From: a virus | Direction: 5' to 3' (one strand) | Length of the DNA: 30,186 bases | IMG/VR virus record: IMGVR_UViG_3300046665_000442 | Location: 1-30,186 of that record | Part shown: positions 11,290 to 20,344 of the stretch, one piece after another | Numbering within the stretch: the first letter of the stretch is position 1 | How the letters are laid out: the number at the start of each line of letters is the position of its first letter | Translations under genes and position numbers: made by a program | The notes under the pieces: model-generated | What the model saw: only the letters and a program-made list of their open reading frames with translations | Told to the model about the DNA's origin: nothing | Databases searched by the model: none

Positions 11290-12733
11290 GGCCGAGAAGG
11301 AACGATTGCTCGCCCTGCTCCACGAGAAACAGCGCCGTGCTTTCGTGTACCGGTACCGGACGATGCACGCAAACCTGTATCCCTGGCAGCGCGAGTTCAA
11401 CTCGAACACGGCCGCCTACTTCCAGGTGTGCCTGATCGCGGCAAACCGAATCGGCAAGACGTACACCGGCACGTACATCGACGCAGTGCATGCGCTGGGC
11501 GACTACCCGGCCGGCTGGGAGGGGCACACGTTCGAGCACCCGCCGCTGATCTGGTGCCTCGGTTATTCGGGCGAGAAGATCCGCGACCTGCTACAGGAGC
11601 CGATCGTCGGCAAGAAGGACGGCACGAAGTTCAGCGGCGGCCTCATCCCGCCTGAGCACATCAAGGACTACGAGTCGATGGCGGGCACGCCGAACGCGTT
11701 GCGCACGGTGTATGTCCGCCAGGTCGGCGGCGGCGACGTGCAGGGCGGCGACGCGGCGATCCAGTTCTGGTCGTACTCGCAGGGCCAGCACGCGCTCATG
11801 GGCGACAGCGTCGACTGGTTCCACATCGACGAGGAGCCGCGCGACGCCGCGATCTTCCCGCAGGTGCTTACGCGTACGGCGACCGGCGACAAGGGCCGCG
11901 GTGGGCGCGGGATTCTGACCTTCACCCCGGAAAACGGCCGCACTGACCTGGTCATCCAGTTCATGGATACCCCATCGCCGGTCCAGAAGTACATGCAGAA
12001 GGGCTGGGACGACGCGCCGCACCTGAGCGCGCAGGTGAAGGAAGGCCTGCTCTCCAGCTACCCCGCGCACCAGCGCGACATGCGAACGAAAGGGGTCCCG
12101 ATGCTGGGCCATGGACGAATTTACGATCTGCCGGAAGACTCGATCACCTGCAAGGCCTTCGACATCCCTCGCCACTGGGCCGTCATCAACGGCATGGACT
12201 TCGGCTGGGACCACCCGCAAGCGCACGTGCAGCTGGCGTGGGACCGCGACAACGACGCGTTCTACGTCACCCGGGCCTGGAAGAAGAGCATGGCGAAGCC
12301 GATCGAGGCATGGGGCGCTGTGAAGGTTTGGGCCGAAGGCGTGCCGACAGCATGGCCGCACGATGGCCTCCAGACCGAGAAAGGCAGCGCAACGGAGTTG
12401 AAGAAGTACTACGTCGACGCCGGTTTCACGATGCTGCCTGAGCACGCTACCTGGCCGGACGGTGGCAACGGTGTCGAGGCCGGGCTCTTCGAGCTCCGCG
12501 ACTTGATGCAAAAAGGGAAATTCAAGGTCTTCGAAGGTCTGCGCGACTGGTTCGAAGAATTCCTGCAGTACCACCGGGACGACAACGGCAAGATCGTCAA
12601 GATCCGCGACGACTTGATGAGCGCGACCCGGTACGCCTACATGATGCGGCGTTATGCCGTATCGAAGAAGGACACCGAGAACTTGGCCCCGCTGGCCCTT
12701 GCCCTACCTGACGACGACGGACTTTATTTCTAA
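11273..12733 (+). CDS. Terminase large subunit
   Basis: A 486-residue packaging ATPase/nuclease. Walker A is AANRIGKT (residues 56-63). Walker B ends in Asp186-Glu187 in WFHIDEEP. A coupling-type LTFTPENGRTD follows. The nuclease domain opens with Asp309 in NGMDFGWDHP. It cuts concatemeric DNA and pumps it through the portal. It overlaps the small terminase by 17 bp, and its TAA shares a base with the portal start (TAATG). The length is normal for the family, with no missing motif seen. Confidence 0.96.
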   Translation: MTATSRAEKERLLALLHEKQRRAFVYRYRTMHANLYPWQREFNSNTAAYFQVCLIAANRIGKTYTGTYIDAVHALGDYPAGWEGHTFEHPPLIWCLGYSGEKIRDLLQEPIVGKKDGTKFSGGLIPPEHIKDYESMAGTPNALRTVYVRQVGGGDVQGGDAAIQFWSYSQGQHALMGDSVDWFHIDEEPRDAAIFPQVLTRTATGDKGRGGRGILTFTPENGRTDLVIQFMDTPSPVQKYMQKGWDDAPHLSAQVKEGLLSSYPAHQRDMRTKGVPMLGHGRIYDLPEDSITCKAFDIPRHWAVINGMDFGWDHPQAHVQLAWDRDNDAFYVTRAWKKSMAKPIEAWGAVKVWAEGVPTAWPHDGLQTEKGSATELKKYYVDAGFTMLPEHATWPDGGNGVEAGLFELRDLMQKGKFKVFEGLRDWFEEFLQYHRDDNGKIVKIRDDLMSATRYAYMMRRYAVSKKDTENLAPLALALPDDDGLYF

Positions 12734-14883
12734 TGAACGACGCACCCCAACACAACGCCTTGGCCGCCATGCTGCACGAGTGGCTGACCTCATGGGAGCA
12801 GGCGCGCAAGCCGCAAGAGCTGAAGATGCTGGAGTGCTACCAGGACGTCATGCGCATCCCGCGCGCCGACGACACTAGCGGCACCGGCGCGGCCCGCGCG
12901 AAGAAGGCCGCGAGCCTGTTCATCGGCTCCAGCCGCAACAAGGTGCGCGCCGCGCGCGCCAAGATCAACGATGCGCTGTTCGGCGCCGGCAAGATGCCGT
13001 TCGACACCTCGCCCACGAACGAGCAGCTTGCACCGTTTGCGGATGCCGTCGAGGACATCCTGACCGAACAATTCGACAGGATGGGCCTGAAGGGCCTGCT
13101 CAAGACCGGCGTCAACACGCTGGCTACTTACGGTACCGGCTTCATGTTCGGTCCGTTCGTGCGCAAGGAGTCGATCACCGAAACGAGTGTCGACAACGGC
13201 CTAGGCGTGCCGCAGCTGGTCGAGACCAAGTACGAGTTCGACTTCCCGTATTTCGAACTGGCCAACACGCTCGACGTCATCCCTGACGCGGAGGCGCGCG
13301 ATGTATGCAGCGGCCGCGGCGTGTTCTGGGCGACGATGGAGTCTCCGGAGACTGTGCGCGCGTGGAAGACCGATAAGCGTTACAGCAACATCGATCTCGC
13401 GTTGCAGGCGCCCGGCGACAACGCGGTCAGCGGCGGCAGCGAGCAGGCCTCCCAGCTGCGCGCGAACGTCGACTACTGGCACAAGAACAGCCGCATCAAG
13501 GTCGCGCGCTTCTTCGGCAAGATCCCGAAGTCTGCCCTGCCGGCCAAGGCTGTGGCCGACGGCGACGCCGCGCCGGCCGAGCCGGTCGAGTTCGACCGCA
13601 ATGGTGAGACGGTCGACGCGATCGTGATCATGGCCGGTGGCGTCGTGGTAAAGGTCGACCCGTCGCCATACGGGAAGAACCCGACGCTGCGCGCCGTGTA
13701 CGAGGCCGTCGAGCACGAGATGTGGGGCGTCGGCGTGGCGGAGAACAACGCGCCGCACCAGAAGGTGGTAAATGCTGCCTTCCGCCTGGTCATGGAGGGC
13801 AAAGGGATGGCCCTCCTCGGCACGGCCAGCGTCGACCGGTCGAAGTTCATGCCGCAGGAAGACTTCCGCAAGTTCCCCGGCAAGGTCTACCAGTTCAAGC
13901 CGGGCCTATCGCCTGAGGAGCGGCAGACCGCGATCATCCACCACGTGGAGCCAGACGTCACCGAAGGCTGGCGCGACATGATCGGCATGTCCGAGCAGTT
14001 CAGCGACGACGATACGGCGATCACGAAGTACACGCAGGGCGACGACAGCAGCCACCTGAACAAGACGGCGACCGGCATCAGCATGATCATGTCGGCGTCG
14101 TCCCTGCCGATCAAGGAAGTCATCCAGAACATCGACGAGATGTGGATCGAGGAAATCATCGAGCGCACGGTCCAGTGGAACCTGAAATACCTGGACGTCG
14201 AGACGGTACGGAAGATCCACGGCGACGACATCGCCCAGAAGTGGGACGCGATCAAGAAATTCGGCAAAAGCTCCTTCATGTCATGGAAGGCGACCGGTAC
14301 GGCATCGTTCATGCAGAAGGAAATTCTGACGAACAAGATCCGTGCCTTCGCCGACTTCGCGCTGTCGAACGACGCTACCAAGCCGCTTGTCGATGCGCGC
14401 GAACTGCTGGAGCAGACCTGGGACGTTATGGAGATTGGCCGCGAGAGCCCGATCCTCAAGGACGAGGACGGCGGCAAGGTTCCTCCGCAGGTGAAGCAGA
14501 AGATGCAGGCCCTGGAGCAGCAGATCAAGGACATGGGTGCAGCGCTGAACAACGCGCACGAGGAGGTGAAGAAGCTCGAGGCGGCCGCCGGCAACAAGGA
14601 CGGCGAATTGCGGATCAAGGCGTACGGCGAGGAGACGAAGCGCATGCAGGTCGTTGCCCCGGCCATGTCGCCCGAGCAAATCGTCGAACTGGTTCAGCAG
14701 ACGCTAATGGCCGCGCTGTCGCAGCCGGCGCCGCTGGCTGAACCGGTCGGCCCAGATCCGGACATGCTGACGCCCGCACAGCCGATGCAGTTCGATCAGC
14801 CAGGTATGGAGCCCGATCCCATGGACCAACCGCCCATGCCCGAGGCCGATCCGATAATGGGAGCATCCGATGCGAAACCCTGA
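12733..14883 (+). CDS. Portal protein (podovirus type)
   Basis: A 716-residue protein directly after the large terminase, the usual place for the portal ring through which DNA enters and leaves the head. The N-terminal part (residues about 40-130, with SRNKVRAARAKINDALFG and DRMGLKGLLKTGVNTLATYG) and the long helical C-terminal part (KQKMQALEQQIKDMGAALN, then a Met/Pro-rich acidic tail) fit the large portals of short-tailed phages. No catalytic motif is expected. The size (over 700 aa) suits P22/N4-like portals rather than the 400-500 aa of siphoviruses. Confidence 0.85.
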   Translation: MNDAPQHNALAAMLHEWLTSWEQARKPQELKMLECYQDVMRIPRADDTSGTGAARAKKAASLFIGSSRNKVRAARAKINDALFGAGKMPFDTSPTNEQLAPFADAVEDILTEQFDRMGLKGLLKTGVNTLATYGTGFMFGPFVRKESITETSVDNGLGVPQLVETKYEFDFPYFELANTLDVIPDAEARDVCSGRGVFWATMESPETVRAWKTDKRYSNIDLALQAPGDNAVSGGSEQASQLRANVDYWHKNSRIKVARFFGKIPKSALPAKAVADGDAAPAEPVEFDRNGETVDAIVIMAGGVVVKVDPSPYGKNPTLRAVYEAVEHEMWGVGVAENNAPHQKVVNAAFRLVMEGKGMALLGTASVDRSKFMPQEDFRKFPGKVYQFKPGLSPEERQTAIIHHVEPDVTEGWRDMIGMSEQFSDDDTAITKYTQGDDSSHLNKTATGISMIMSASSLPIKEVIQNIDEMWIEEIIERTVQWNLKYLDVETVRKIHGDDIAQKWDAIKKFGKSSFMSWKATGTASFMQKEILTNKIRAFADFALSNDATKPLVDARELLEQTWDVMEIGRESPILKDEDGGKVPPQVKQKMQALEQQIKDMGAALNNAHEEVKKLEAAAGNKDGELRIKAYGEETKRMQVVAPAMSPEQIVELVQQTLMAALSQPAPLAEPVGPDPDMLTPAQPMQFDQPGMEPDPMDQPPMPEADPIMGASDAKP

Positions 14884-15052
14884 TACGACGACCGACGCCG
14901 GCGCCTGCCTGGCACGCATTGCCGCGCTGGAGGCACAGCGCATGGCGGCGCTGGTGCACCGCGTGCGCGAGCCTGAGCAGGCCGTGATCCGCGCGATCGT
15001 GACGCAGCAGCAGACGGATGCCCTCGCCTTCGCCCGGCGGGCCGCGCCATGA
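14870..15052 (+). CDS. Small helical protein after the portal, 60 aa
   Basis: A 60-residue protein starting MRNPDTTTDAGACLARIAAL, Ala/Arg-rich and helical throughout. It overlaps the portal end by 14 bp and the next gene by 4 bp. The GGGAG site before ATG 14870 supports translation. Function unknown. Confidence 0.65.
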   Translation: MRNPDTTTDAGACLARIAALEAQRMAALVHRVREPEQAVIRAIVTQQQTDALAFARRAAP

Positions 15053-15297
15053 CGAACTCTCGCATCGAGGAGATCGACACCACGCTGCAGGCCATCCGCC
15101 CCGGGTGGCCTTTTTTATTGGCCGAGGTCCAGGCCCGCATTGCCGACGAGACGGAGCGCCTGATCACCCAGAACAACGAGGAAACGCGAGGCCGCATCAA
15201 GGCCCTGCGCGACCTGATGAATTTGCCCGAGACGCTCGAAGCTGAGCGCGCGGGCATTCTCGCCGCCGAACTACCCGTCCCGGACTCGGCACTTTGA
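15049..15297 (+). CDS. Small helical protein with an internal terminator-like site, 82 aa
   Basis: An 82-residue protein starting MTNSRIEEIDTTLQAIRPGW. The middle (PFLLAEVQARIADETERLITQNNEETRGRIK) forms a long charged helix, perhaps a coiled coil. It overlaps the upstream gene by 4 bp. The coding DNA contains a strong intrinsic-terminator shape at 15090-15116, which is unusual inside a gene. Function unknown. Confidence 0.6.
   Translation: MTNSRIEEIDTTLQAIRPGWPFLLAEVQARIADETERLITQNNEETRGRIKALRDLMNLPETLEAERAGILAAELPVPDSAL
15090..15116 (+). terminator. Terminator-like hairpin inside a coding region
   Basis: An 8-bp stem (GGCCATCC/GGGTGGCC with one G-T pair) and a 5-nt loop are followed by six T residues and ATT. 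It lies inside the 82-aa gene, between the portal and the scaffold/capsid genes, and may tune the portal-to-capsid ratio. Confidence 0.55.
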
Positions 15298-15336
15298 AAC
15301 GTGGATTAGCGCTCACGCGCCCCATACGGAGCACAC

Positions 15337-16173
15337 ATGTCACACAACCTCAGTCCAGAAGAGTACCAACGCCAGTACGACGAAGCAGCAGCAGCGCTCG
15401 ACGCGGCGGCCACCCCGGCCACTACCGCGCGCGACGAAAGCGGCCGCTTCGCCGCCCCGGCACCGGCGGAACCGCCAGCAGCAGAACCAGCACCGGCATC
15501 CGTGCCGGCGCCGGCTGCCGCAGAGGCCCCCGTCGACGCGCCCGCCACACCGCCCGCAGACCCGGTCAAGCCGGTCGATGAGCTGGCGGAAATGAAGGCG
15601 CGTCTGGAAAAGGCCGAGAAGATCGCCCGCGACAACCAAGCCGCCTTCACCAAGGCTGCACAGGAAGCCGCCGCGTTGCGCCGGGCGCAGGAACAACGCG
15701 ACCGCGACGCGAACAAGCCAGCCATCCTGGAAGCGAACCCGGAGCTGGCCGAGGCGATCCGCTACGTCGCCAGCGATCCTGCGCCCCAGCAGCGGGCCGA
15801 AGCTGCGCGAGCGGCGTACCAGTCGACTATCGAAAAGGCTCACCCTGACGCTTTCTCGACCGATATGGACGCCGAGTTGCAGGAAGCGATTGCCAAAGCA
15901 TGGCAAGGCTTGGGCGAGGCCGCGCAGGACCCGCTGGAAGTGGTTCGTGTGATCACGCAGGAAAAGCTGGCGTTCACCGAACGCCAAGTCGGGAAGCGCT
16001 TCGCCGCTGAAGCCGCCCGGCAGCAGGAAAAATCCGCGATGAGCGTCCCCGGCGCCGGCAAATCGACCATGGCAGCCGCCCCGGTCGACAAGCAGCTCGA
16101 GGAAGTGAAGCGCATCCAAAACATGAGCGACGCCGATTTCGCAAGAGAAGTCCGCCGCGTCAAAGGCTATTAA
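15337..16173 (+). CDS. Capsid scaffolding protein
   Basis: A 278-residue protein immediately before the capsid gene. The N-terminus (residues 1-80) is Pro/Ala-rich and flexible (APAPAEPPAAEPAPASVPAP). The centre (DELAEMKARLEKAEKIARDN onward) is coiled coil. The C-terminus is helical and basic (SDADFAREVRRVKGY), the part that contacts the coat protein in known scaffolds. It would guide head assembly and leave the shell before packaging. No protease motif is seen. Confidence 0.85.
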   Translation: MSHNLSPEEYQRQYDEAAAALDAAATPATTARDESGRFAAPAPAEPPAAEPAPASVPAPAAAEAPVDAPATPPADPVKPVDELAEMKARLEKAEKIARDNQAAFTKAAQEAAALRRAQEQRDRDANKPAILEANPELAEAIRYVASDPAPQQRAEAARAAYQSTIEKAHPDAFSTDMDAELQEAIAKAWQGLGEAAQDPLEVVRVITQEKLAFTERQVGKRFAAEAARQQEKSAMSVPGAGKSTMAAAPVDKQLEEVKRIQNMSDADFAREVRRVKGY

Positions 16174-16186
16174 ATAGGAGTTTTAC

Positions 16187-17179
16187 ATGGCTACTACCAC
16201 CACCTCGCAAGTCGCGCCTGGCACCCAGGCGTTCTACGACCGCAACCTGCTGACCCGCTCGGTCCCCGCCGACGTGCACGGCCGCTACGGCCAGAAGCGC
16301 CCGATCGCCAAGAAGAACGGCAACCAGATCAAGTTCCGCCGTTACTCGGCACTGACCCCGGCCACCACCCCGCTGACCGAAGGCGTCACCCCAGGCGGCT
16401 CGCAACTCTCCGTCACCGACCTGAACGCCACGCTGGCCCAATACGGCGACTTCATCGTACTGTCTGACGTCGTCGACATGGTCAACCAGGACCCGGTCGT
16501 CACCGAAGCGACCGACGTGCTGGGCGACCAAGCCGGCATCACCATCGACCAGGTGCGTCGCGATGTGCTCGTGGCCGGCACCAACGTGGCCTACGCTGGC
16601 GGCGTCGCCAACCGCGCTTCTGTGATCAACAAGATCACCGCCACCGACCTGGACAAAGCCATCCGCTTCCTGAAGAACCAGAACGCCAAGTTCATCAAGG
16701 AAGGCATCGATGGCTCCGACAAGGTGGGCTCGGGCTCGGTGCGAAAGGCTTACATCGCCCTGGTGCACCCGGACGTCGAATTCGACCTGGAGCAGATCAC
16801 CGGCTACCGCGCCGTGTCGGACTACGGCACCAAAGAATCGGTGATGGAAGACGAAATCGGCTCGTACAAGAACATCCGCTTCGTCTCGTCGACGAACTGC
16901 AAGGTGTTTGGTGACGCCACCACCGTGACCACCGCCGGCTTCAAAACCTCGGGCAGCGGCAAGAACGACGTGTACGCGACGCTGATCCTGGCCGACAACG
17001 CCTACGGCATCTGCCCGCTGGCCGGCGCCGCTATGGAAACCATCGTCAAGCCGCTGGGATCGGGTGGCTCGGCCGACCCGCTGAACCAGCGCTCGTCGGT
17101 CGGCTGGAAGGCCATGACCACCACGAAGATCCTCAACGAGGCCTGGATGCTGCGCCTGGAGACGCTGGCCACCGCGTAA
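16187..17179 (+). CDS. Major capsid protein, N4-gp56 family
   Basis: A 330-residue coat protein. It opens MATTTTSQVAPGTQAFYDRN and continues with the N4-gp56-family pattern: KKNGNQIKFRRYSAL, LTEGVTPGGSQLSVTDLNAT, then a long helical stretch VVDMVNQDPVVTEATDVLG, VHPDVEFDLEQITGYR and a C-terminal WKAMTTTKILNEAWMLRLET. It should build the icosahedral head with the HK97 fold. A GGAG ribosome binding site precedes the ATG, and a strong terminator follows 35 bp after the stop. The length is within the family range. Confidence 0.93.
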   Translation: MATTTTSQVAPGTQAFYDRNLLTRSVPADVHGRYGQKRPIAKKNGNQIKFRRYSALTPATTPLTEGVTPGGSQLSVTDLNATLAQYGDFIVLSDVVDMVNQDPVVTEATDVLGDQAGITIDQVRRDVLVAGTNVAYAGGVANRASVINKITATDLDKAIRFLKNQNAKFIKEGIDGSDKVGSGSVRKAYIALVHPDVEFDLEQITGYRAVSDYGTKESVMEDEIGSYKNIRFVSSTNCKVFGDATTVTTAGFKTSGSGKNDVYATLILADNAYGICPLAGAAMETIVKPLGSGGSADPLNQRSSVGWKAMTTTKILNEAWMLRLETLATA

Positions 17180-17213
17180 TCCCTGGGCGCCTGCGCCCTC
17201 CCGCAATAACGAA

Positions 17214-17239
17214 GGCCCGGCCACAAACCGGGCCTTTTT
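17214..17239 (+). terminator. Intrinsic terminator after the capsid gene
   Basis: A perfect 7-bp stem GGCCCGG/CCGGGCC with a 7-nt loop and five T residues, 35 bp after the capsid stop. It would produce a shorter, capsid-rich transcript while the later genes rely on read-through. Confidence 0.92.
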
Positions 17240-17259
17240 CATTCCCTACGGAGAACACC

Positions 17260-17523
17260 ATGGCAGCAGCCAAAGAAACCGCAGCACTCAAGAAGTACAA
17301 GGTCACCATCCACAGCGAGCCGGAAGGCGGCGACAAGGGGGACGTGATCATCGGCCACAACTTCCGCTTGGTGCAGATCAAGCGCAACGTGCCGGTCGAG
17401 ATCGACGAGCACATCCTCGAGGTGCTGAAGTCGTCGGTCATCGACACCCACGTCAAGGGCGAAGACGACAAGATGCACCCGGTGCAGATCCCGCGTTATT
17501 CGTTCACCTCCGAGGCGGTGTAA
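17260..17523 (+). CDS. Hypothetical head-region protein, 87 aa
   Basis: An 87-residue protein starting MAAAKETAALKKYKVTIHSE. It is beta-rich, with conserved-looking GDVIIGHNFRLVQIKRNVPVEID followed by HILEVLKSSVID. The start has a GGAG site. It is followed without a gap by the tail-adaptor gene. Unknown role in head completion; the position between the capsid and connector genes is the main clue. Confidence 0.7.
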   Translation: MAAAKETAALKKYKVTIHSEPEGGDKGDVIIGHNFRLVQIKRNVPVEIDEHILEVLKSSVIDTHVKGEDDKMHPVQIPRYSFTSEAV

Positions 17524-18168
17524 ATGTCGACCGCCTGGACCCTCGCCGCTGCCGACGTCTGCACCGACGCGCTCGAGCATCTGGGCGTCATCGGCGCCGG
17601 CGAGGCGGCCAGCGGTGACGACATGCAGGTTGCCCTGCGCGCGCTCGATGGCGTGCTCAAGGAACTGCCGATCAACGGCTACGTGTGGCCGAAGCTGTCG
17701 GCCGAGACCGCGCTGACGTGGACCGCCGGCCAGACGATTCCGCTGCCGGCTGACTTTTTCGGCGCTCCGGTGGCCTGGCGCCTCGTCGATGGCAAAAAGG
17801 TGCCGTTGGCACAGCTGCCGCACGCGCGTTGGATCCAGATGCCGGACCGCGCCGCCGCCGGCACGCCGACGCACTTCTACGTCGCGCCCGACAACACGAT
17901 CGCTCTCTGGCCGGTACCGGAAACGGATCCCGCCGTGACGCTGCAGTACCAGCGCATCGTCGACGACGCCGAGGAGACCGTCCAGCCCGACGTGCCCCAG
18001 TACATGCTGAATGCGCTGGGTTACGGCGTCGCCCACGAGTGCGTGCTCAAGTTCGATACGCCACCTGCCCGGGCCCAGACCATCGCCGAGCGCTGGATGT
18101 CCAAACGCGCCGCGGCACTGGAATACGCGATCGAGTCGGCCCCCATCTGCTTCGAAGTGAGAGACTGA
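17524..18168 (+). CDS. P22 gp4-like head-to-tail adaptor
   Basis: A 214-residue protein. The N-terminal helices (TLAAADVCTDALEHLGVIGA, then VALRALDGVLKELPINGYVW) and the strand-rich middle (LPADFFGAPVAWRLVDG, FYVAPDNTIALWPVPE) follow the pattern of P22 gp4-type tail accessory factors, which bind under the portal after packaging. It begins right after the previous stop and shares a base with the gp10-like start (TGATG at 18166-18170). gp4 of P22 also cuts peptidoglycan; no such motif was identified here. Confidence 0.72.
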   Translation: MSTAWTLAAADVCTDALEHLGVIGAGEAASGDDMQVALRALDGVLKELPINGYVWPKLSAETALTWTAGQTIPLPADFFGAPVAWRLVDGKKVPLAQLPHARWIQMPDRAAAGTPTHFYVAPDNTIALWPVPETDPAVTLQYQRIVDDAEETVQPDVPQYMLNALGYGVAHECVLKFDTPPARAQTIAERWMSKRAAALEYAIESAPICFEVRD

Positions 18169-19601
18169 TGCGCACGAAACTCCCCTTCGTCGGCCCGTCC
18201 TATCAGGCCCGCAGCCTGAACGCCGACACGCAGCGCACGCTGAACTGCTACGTGGAGCTGGACAATGCCAGCCCGCGCGCGCCGATCGCGCTGTACGGCA
18301 CGCCGGGCACTGTGCGCCGGCTGACGTTTCCCACAGCGCCGGTGCGCTTCGGCATCAAGGAAGGTGCGTACACGTGGTGGGTCGGCGGCAATACGGTCTA
18401 CCGCGTGGACAGCAGCTACCAGCAGGTCGCCCTGGGCACGATCACGACCTACCGCGGCGCGGTCGACATGGTCTCGAATGGCGAACAGATCCTGCTTGTG
18501 GACGGTAAGCTCGGCTGGTTGATCGACGTCGAGAAATCTACCCTGACGCAGATCACGGCCGACGCCTTCCCGAACGGCGTGACGCGGGCCGCGTACCAGG
18601 ATGGTTTTTTCATCGTCACTGGCGACGGCACGGGCAAGTTTTACATCAACCAGACGCCGTACGACGGCAGCAAATGGAACGGCCTGGACTTCGCTTCGGC
18701 AGAGGGCTCGCCCGATCACACCATCGGCCTCATCTCCGACCACCGCGAACTGTGGCTGTACGGAGAGCTGACAGCCGAGGTCTGGGCGAACACGGGCAAC
18801 GCCGACATGCCGTTCCAGCGCAGCGGCAACGTGTTCATCGAGCACGGCTGTGCGGCGGCCGGCACGGTGGCCAAGGCGGACAATACCGTGTTCTGGCTCG
18901 GCGCCGACGACAAAGGCGCGGGCATCGTCTGGCGCGCGGACGGCTACACCCCGCTGCGCGTCTCGACGCACGCGATCGAGAGTGCGATCGCCAGCTACCC
19001 GACCATCTCCGATGCCTTCGCGTTCACGTACCAGCAGGAAGGCCACGTGTTCTACGTCCTCACCTTCCCGACGGCAGACGCGACCTGGTGCTACGACGCG
19101 GCGACGCAACTGTGGCACGAGCGCGCCTGGCGCAATCCGGACAACGGGCTGCTGACGCGCTGGCGCCCGAGCTGCCACGTGTACGCGAACGGCGAGCACC
19201 TGGTCGGCGATTTCGAAGGCGGAGCGGTGTACGCGCTGGACATGGACCGGTACACCGACGATGGCGCGCCGATCCTGCGGCAGCGCCGCACGACCAGCAG
19301 CGAGACCCTGCAGCAGCGGATGTTCTACAGCTGCCTGCAGGTCGATATGGAAACCGGTATCAGCCTGGAGACCGGCCAGGGCGAGGCGCCGCTGCTCATG
19401 CTGCGGCACTCGAGCGACGGCGGCCACACCTGGAGCCCGGAGCGCACGGCCACAATCGGCGCGGCCGGCCAGTACGGCGCACGGGCGAAATTCAATCGGC
19501 TGGGCTCTGGCCGCAACCGTGTATGGGAGATCAGCATGACGGACCCGGTCAGATTCGCCGTGTTCGGCGCGGTCATAGACGGCGACGTGGGGGCGGCATG
19601 A
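18168..19601 (+). CDS. P22 gp10-like packaged-DNA stabilisation protein
   Basis: A 477-residue protein with the opening MRTKLPFVGPSYQARSLNAD followed by RTLNCYVELDNASPRAPIAL, the family signature of P22 gp10 (tail hub/stabilisation). The body is repeated beta strands (WWVGGNTVYRVD, ELWLYGELTAEVWANTG, VFWLGADDKGAGIVWR, TWCYDAATQLWHERAW), consistent with a beta-propeller-like hub. It closes the portal after packaging and carries the tail needle and spikes. The start at 18168 is fixed by the TGATG overlap and the family N-terminus; the frame upstream is not coding. Confidence 0.87.
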   Translation: MRTKLPFVGPSYQARSLNADTQRTLNCYVELDNASPRAPIALYGTPGTVRRLTFPTAPVRFGIKEGAYTWWVGGNTVYRVDSSYQQVALGTITTYRGAVDMVSNGEQILLVDGKLGWLIDVEKSTLTQITADAFPNGVTRAAYQDGFFIVTGDGTGKFYINQTPYDGSKWNGLDFASAEGSPDHTIGLISDHRELWLYGELTAEVWANTGNADMPFQRSGNVFIEHGCAAAGTVAKADNTVFWLGADDKGAGIVWRADGYTPLRVSTHAIESAIASYPTISDAFAFTYQQEGHVFYVLTFPTADATWCYDAATQLWHERAWRNPDNGLLTRWRPSCHVYANGEHLVGDFEGGAVYALDMDRYTDDGAPILRQRRTTSSETLQQRMFYSCLQVDMETGISLETGQGEAPLLMLRHSSDGGHTWSPERTATIGAAGQYGARAKFNRLGSGRNRVWEISMTDPVRFAVFGAVIDGDVGAA

Positions 19602-20014
19602 GTGTTCTCAGCCTTTTCCCCGCCCGAATCCGCTTCGTCAACCAGGACGGCACGCTGACGCCGGAAGCCCTGCGCATGCTCGAACTGCTGGTGCAGCGCG
19701 TCGGCGGCGCGCTGGGCGACGTGGGCGCCGACGTGTTCGCGTCGCCCGATGCGCAGGAATACACACCCGGCGGCGACGTGGCGGTCCAGCCCGTCGAGGC
19801 CGACGACGGCCCGGCCGACATGATCGCGCAGCCACAGCAGGCCGCGCTGGCCGCGCCCGAGATGCTGATGCAGCCGCTGACCCAGCAGCTCAGCGCGGAC
19901 CAGGTCGACGGGCTCGGCACGATGGCCACGCAGAACGTCGGCACGAATTTTTCAGGCAGCTTCACCGGCAAGACGGTGGCTGTCACCAACGGCATCATTA
20001 CCTCGGTGATCTAA
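19598..20014 (+). CDS. Hypothetical tail-region protein, 138 aa
   Basis: A 138-residue protein starting MSVLSLFPARIRFVNQDGTL. Residues 1-45 are compact (TPEALRMLELLVQRVGGALG). The middle is acidic and Pro/Gln-rich, and the C-terminus (NVGTNFSGSFTGKTVAVTNGIITSV) is a beta-type motif also common at the ends of tail and fibre proteins. The start overlaps the gp10-like stop (ATGA). It may be a small tail-tip or spike-anchoring protein. Confidence 0.7.
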   Translation: MSVLSLFPARIRFVNQDGTLTPEALRMLELLVQRVGGALGDVGADVFASPDAQEYTPGGDVAVQPVEADDGPADMIAQPQQAALAAPEMLMQPLTQQLSADQVDGLGTMATQNVGTNFSGSFTGKTVAVTNGIITSVI

Positions 20015-20344
20015 ATGCAACGACTCCCGAAACAAATTGCTGCGGTCGAGCTGACCGCGGCATCGGTCGACCTCTACACCGTGCCGGCGAACACGAAGGC
20101 GACGATCTCGGCCTGCTCCGTTAGCAACAAGACGGCGGCCGCGCGCACGGTAACGGTCACGGTGAAGCCCGCCGGCGGCACGGCGCGCAACCTGGCGTAC
20201 AACCTGAGCGTGCCGGTCGGTCGAACGGTCGTCATCAACGGGGCCATCGGCCAGACCATGGAAGCCGGCGGCGTCCTGGCAGCTTACGGCGATGCAGCCG
20301 CGGCGCTCGACTTCGTCGCGTCCGCGTACGAGACGAATCCATGA
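20015..20344 (+). CDS. Beta-rich structural protein, 109 aa
   Basis: A 109-residue protein starting MQRLPKQIAAVELTAASVDL. The strand pattern (YTVPANTKATISACSVSNKT, RTVTVTVKPAGG, RTVVINGAIGQTMEAGGVLAAYG) looks like an immunoglobulin-like or jelly-roll decoration protein. It begins directly after the previous stop and overlaps the next start by 4 bp. The exact role is unknown. Confidence 0.7.
   Translation: MQRLPKQIAAVELTAASVDLYTVPANTKATISACSVSNKTAAARTVTVTVKPAGGTARNLAYNLSVPVGRTVVINGAIGQTMEAGGVLAAYGDAAAALDFVASAYETNP

Noticed and set aside
16160-17242. 360-codon leftward open frame opposite the capsid gene
   Set aside because: Same reason: an antisense shadow of high-GC coding DNA, ending within a terminator.
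18021-19427. 468-codon leftward open frame opposite the gp10-like gene
   Set aside because: It is a shadow of a well-supported rightward gene: Arg/Val/Ala-rich composition, no domain and no ribosome binding site.
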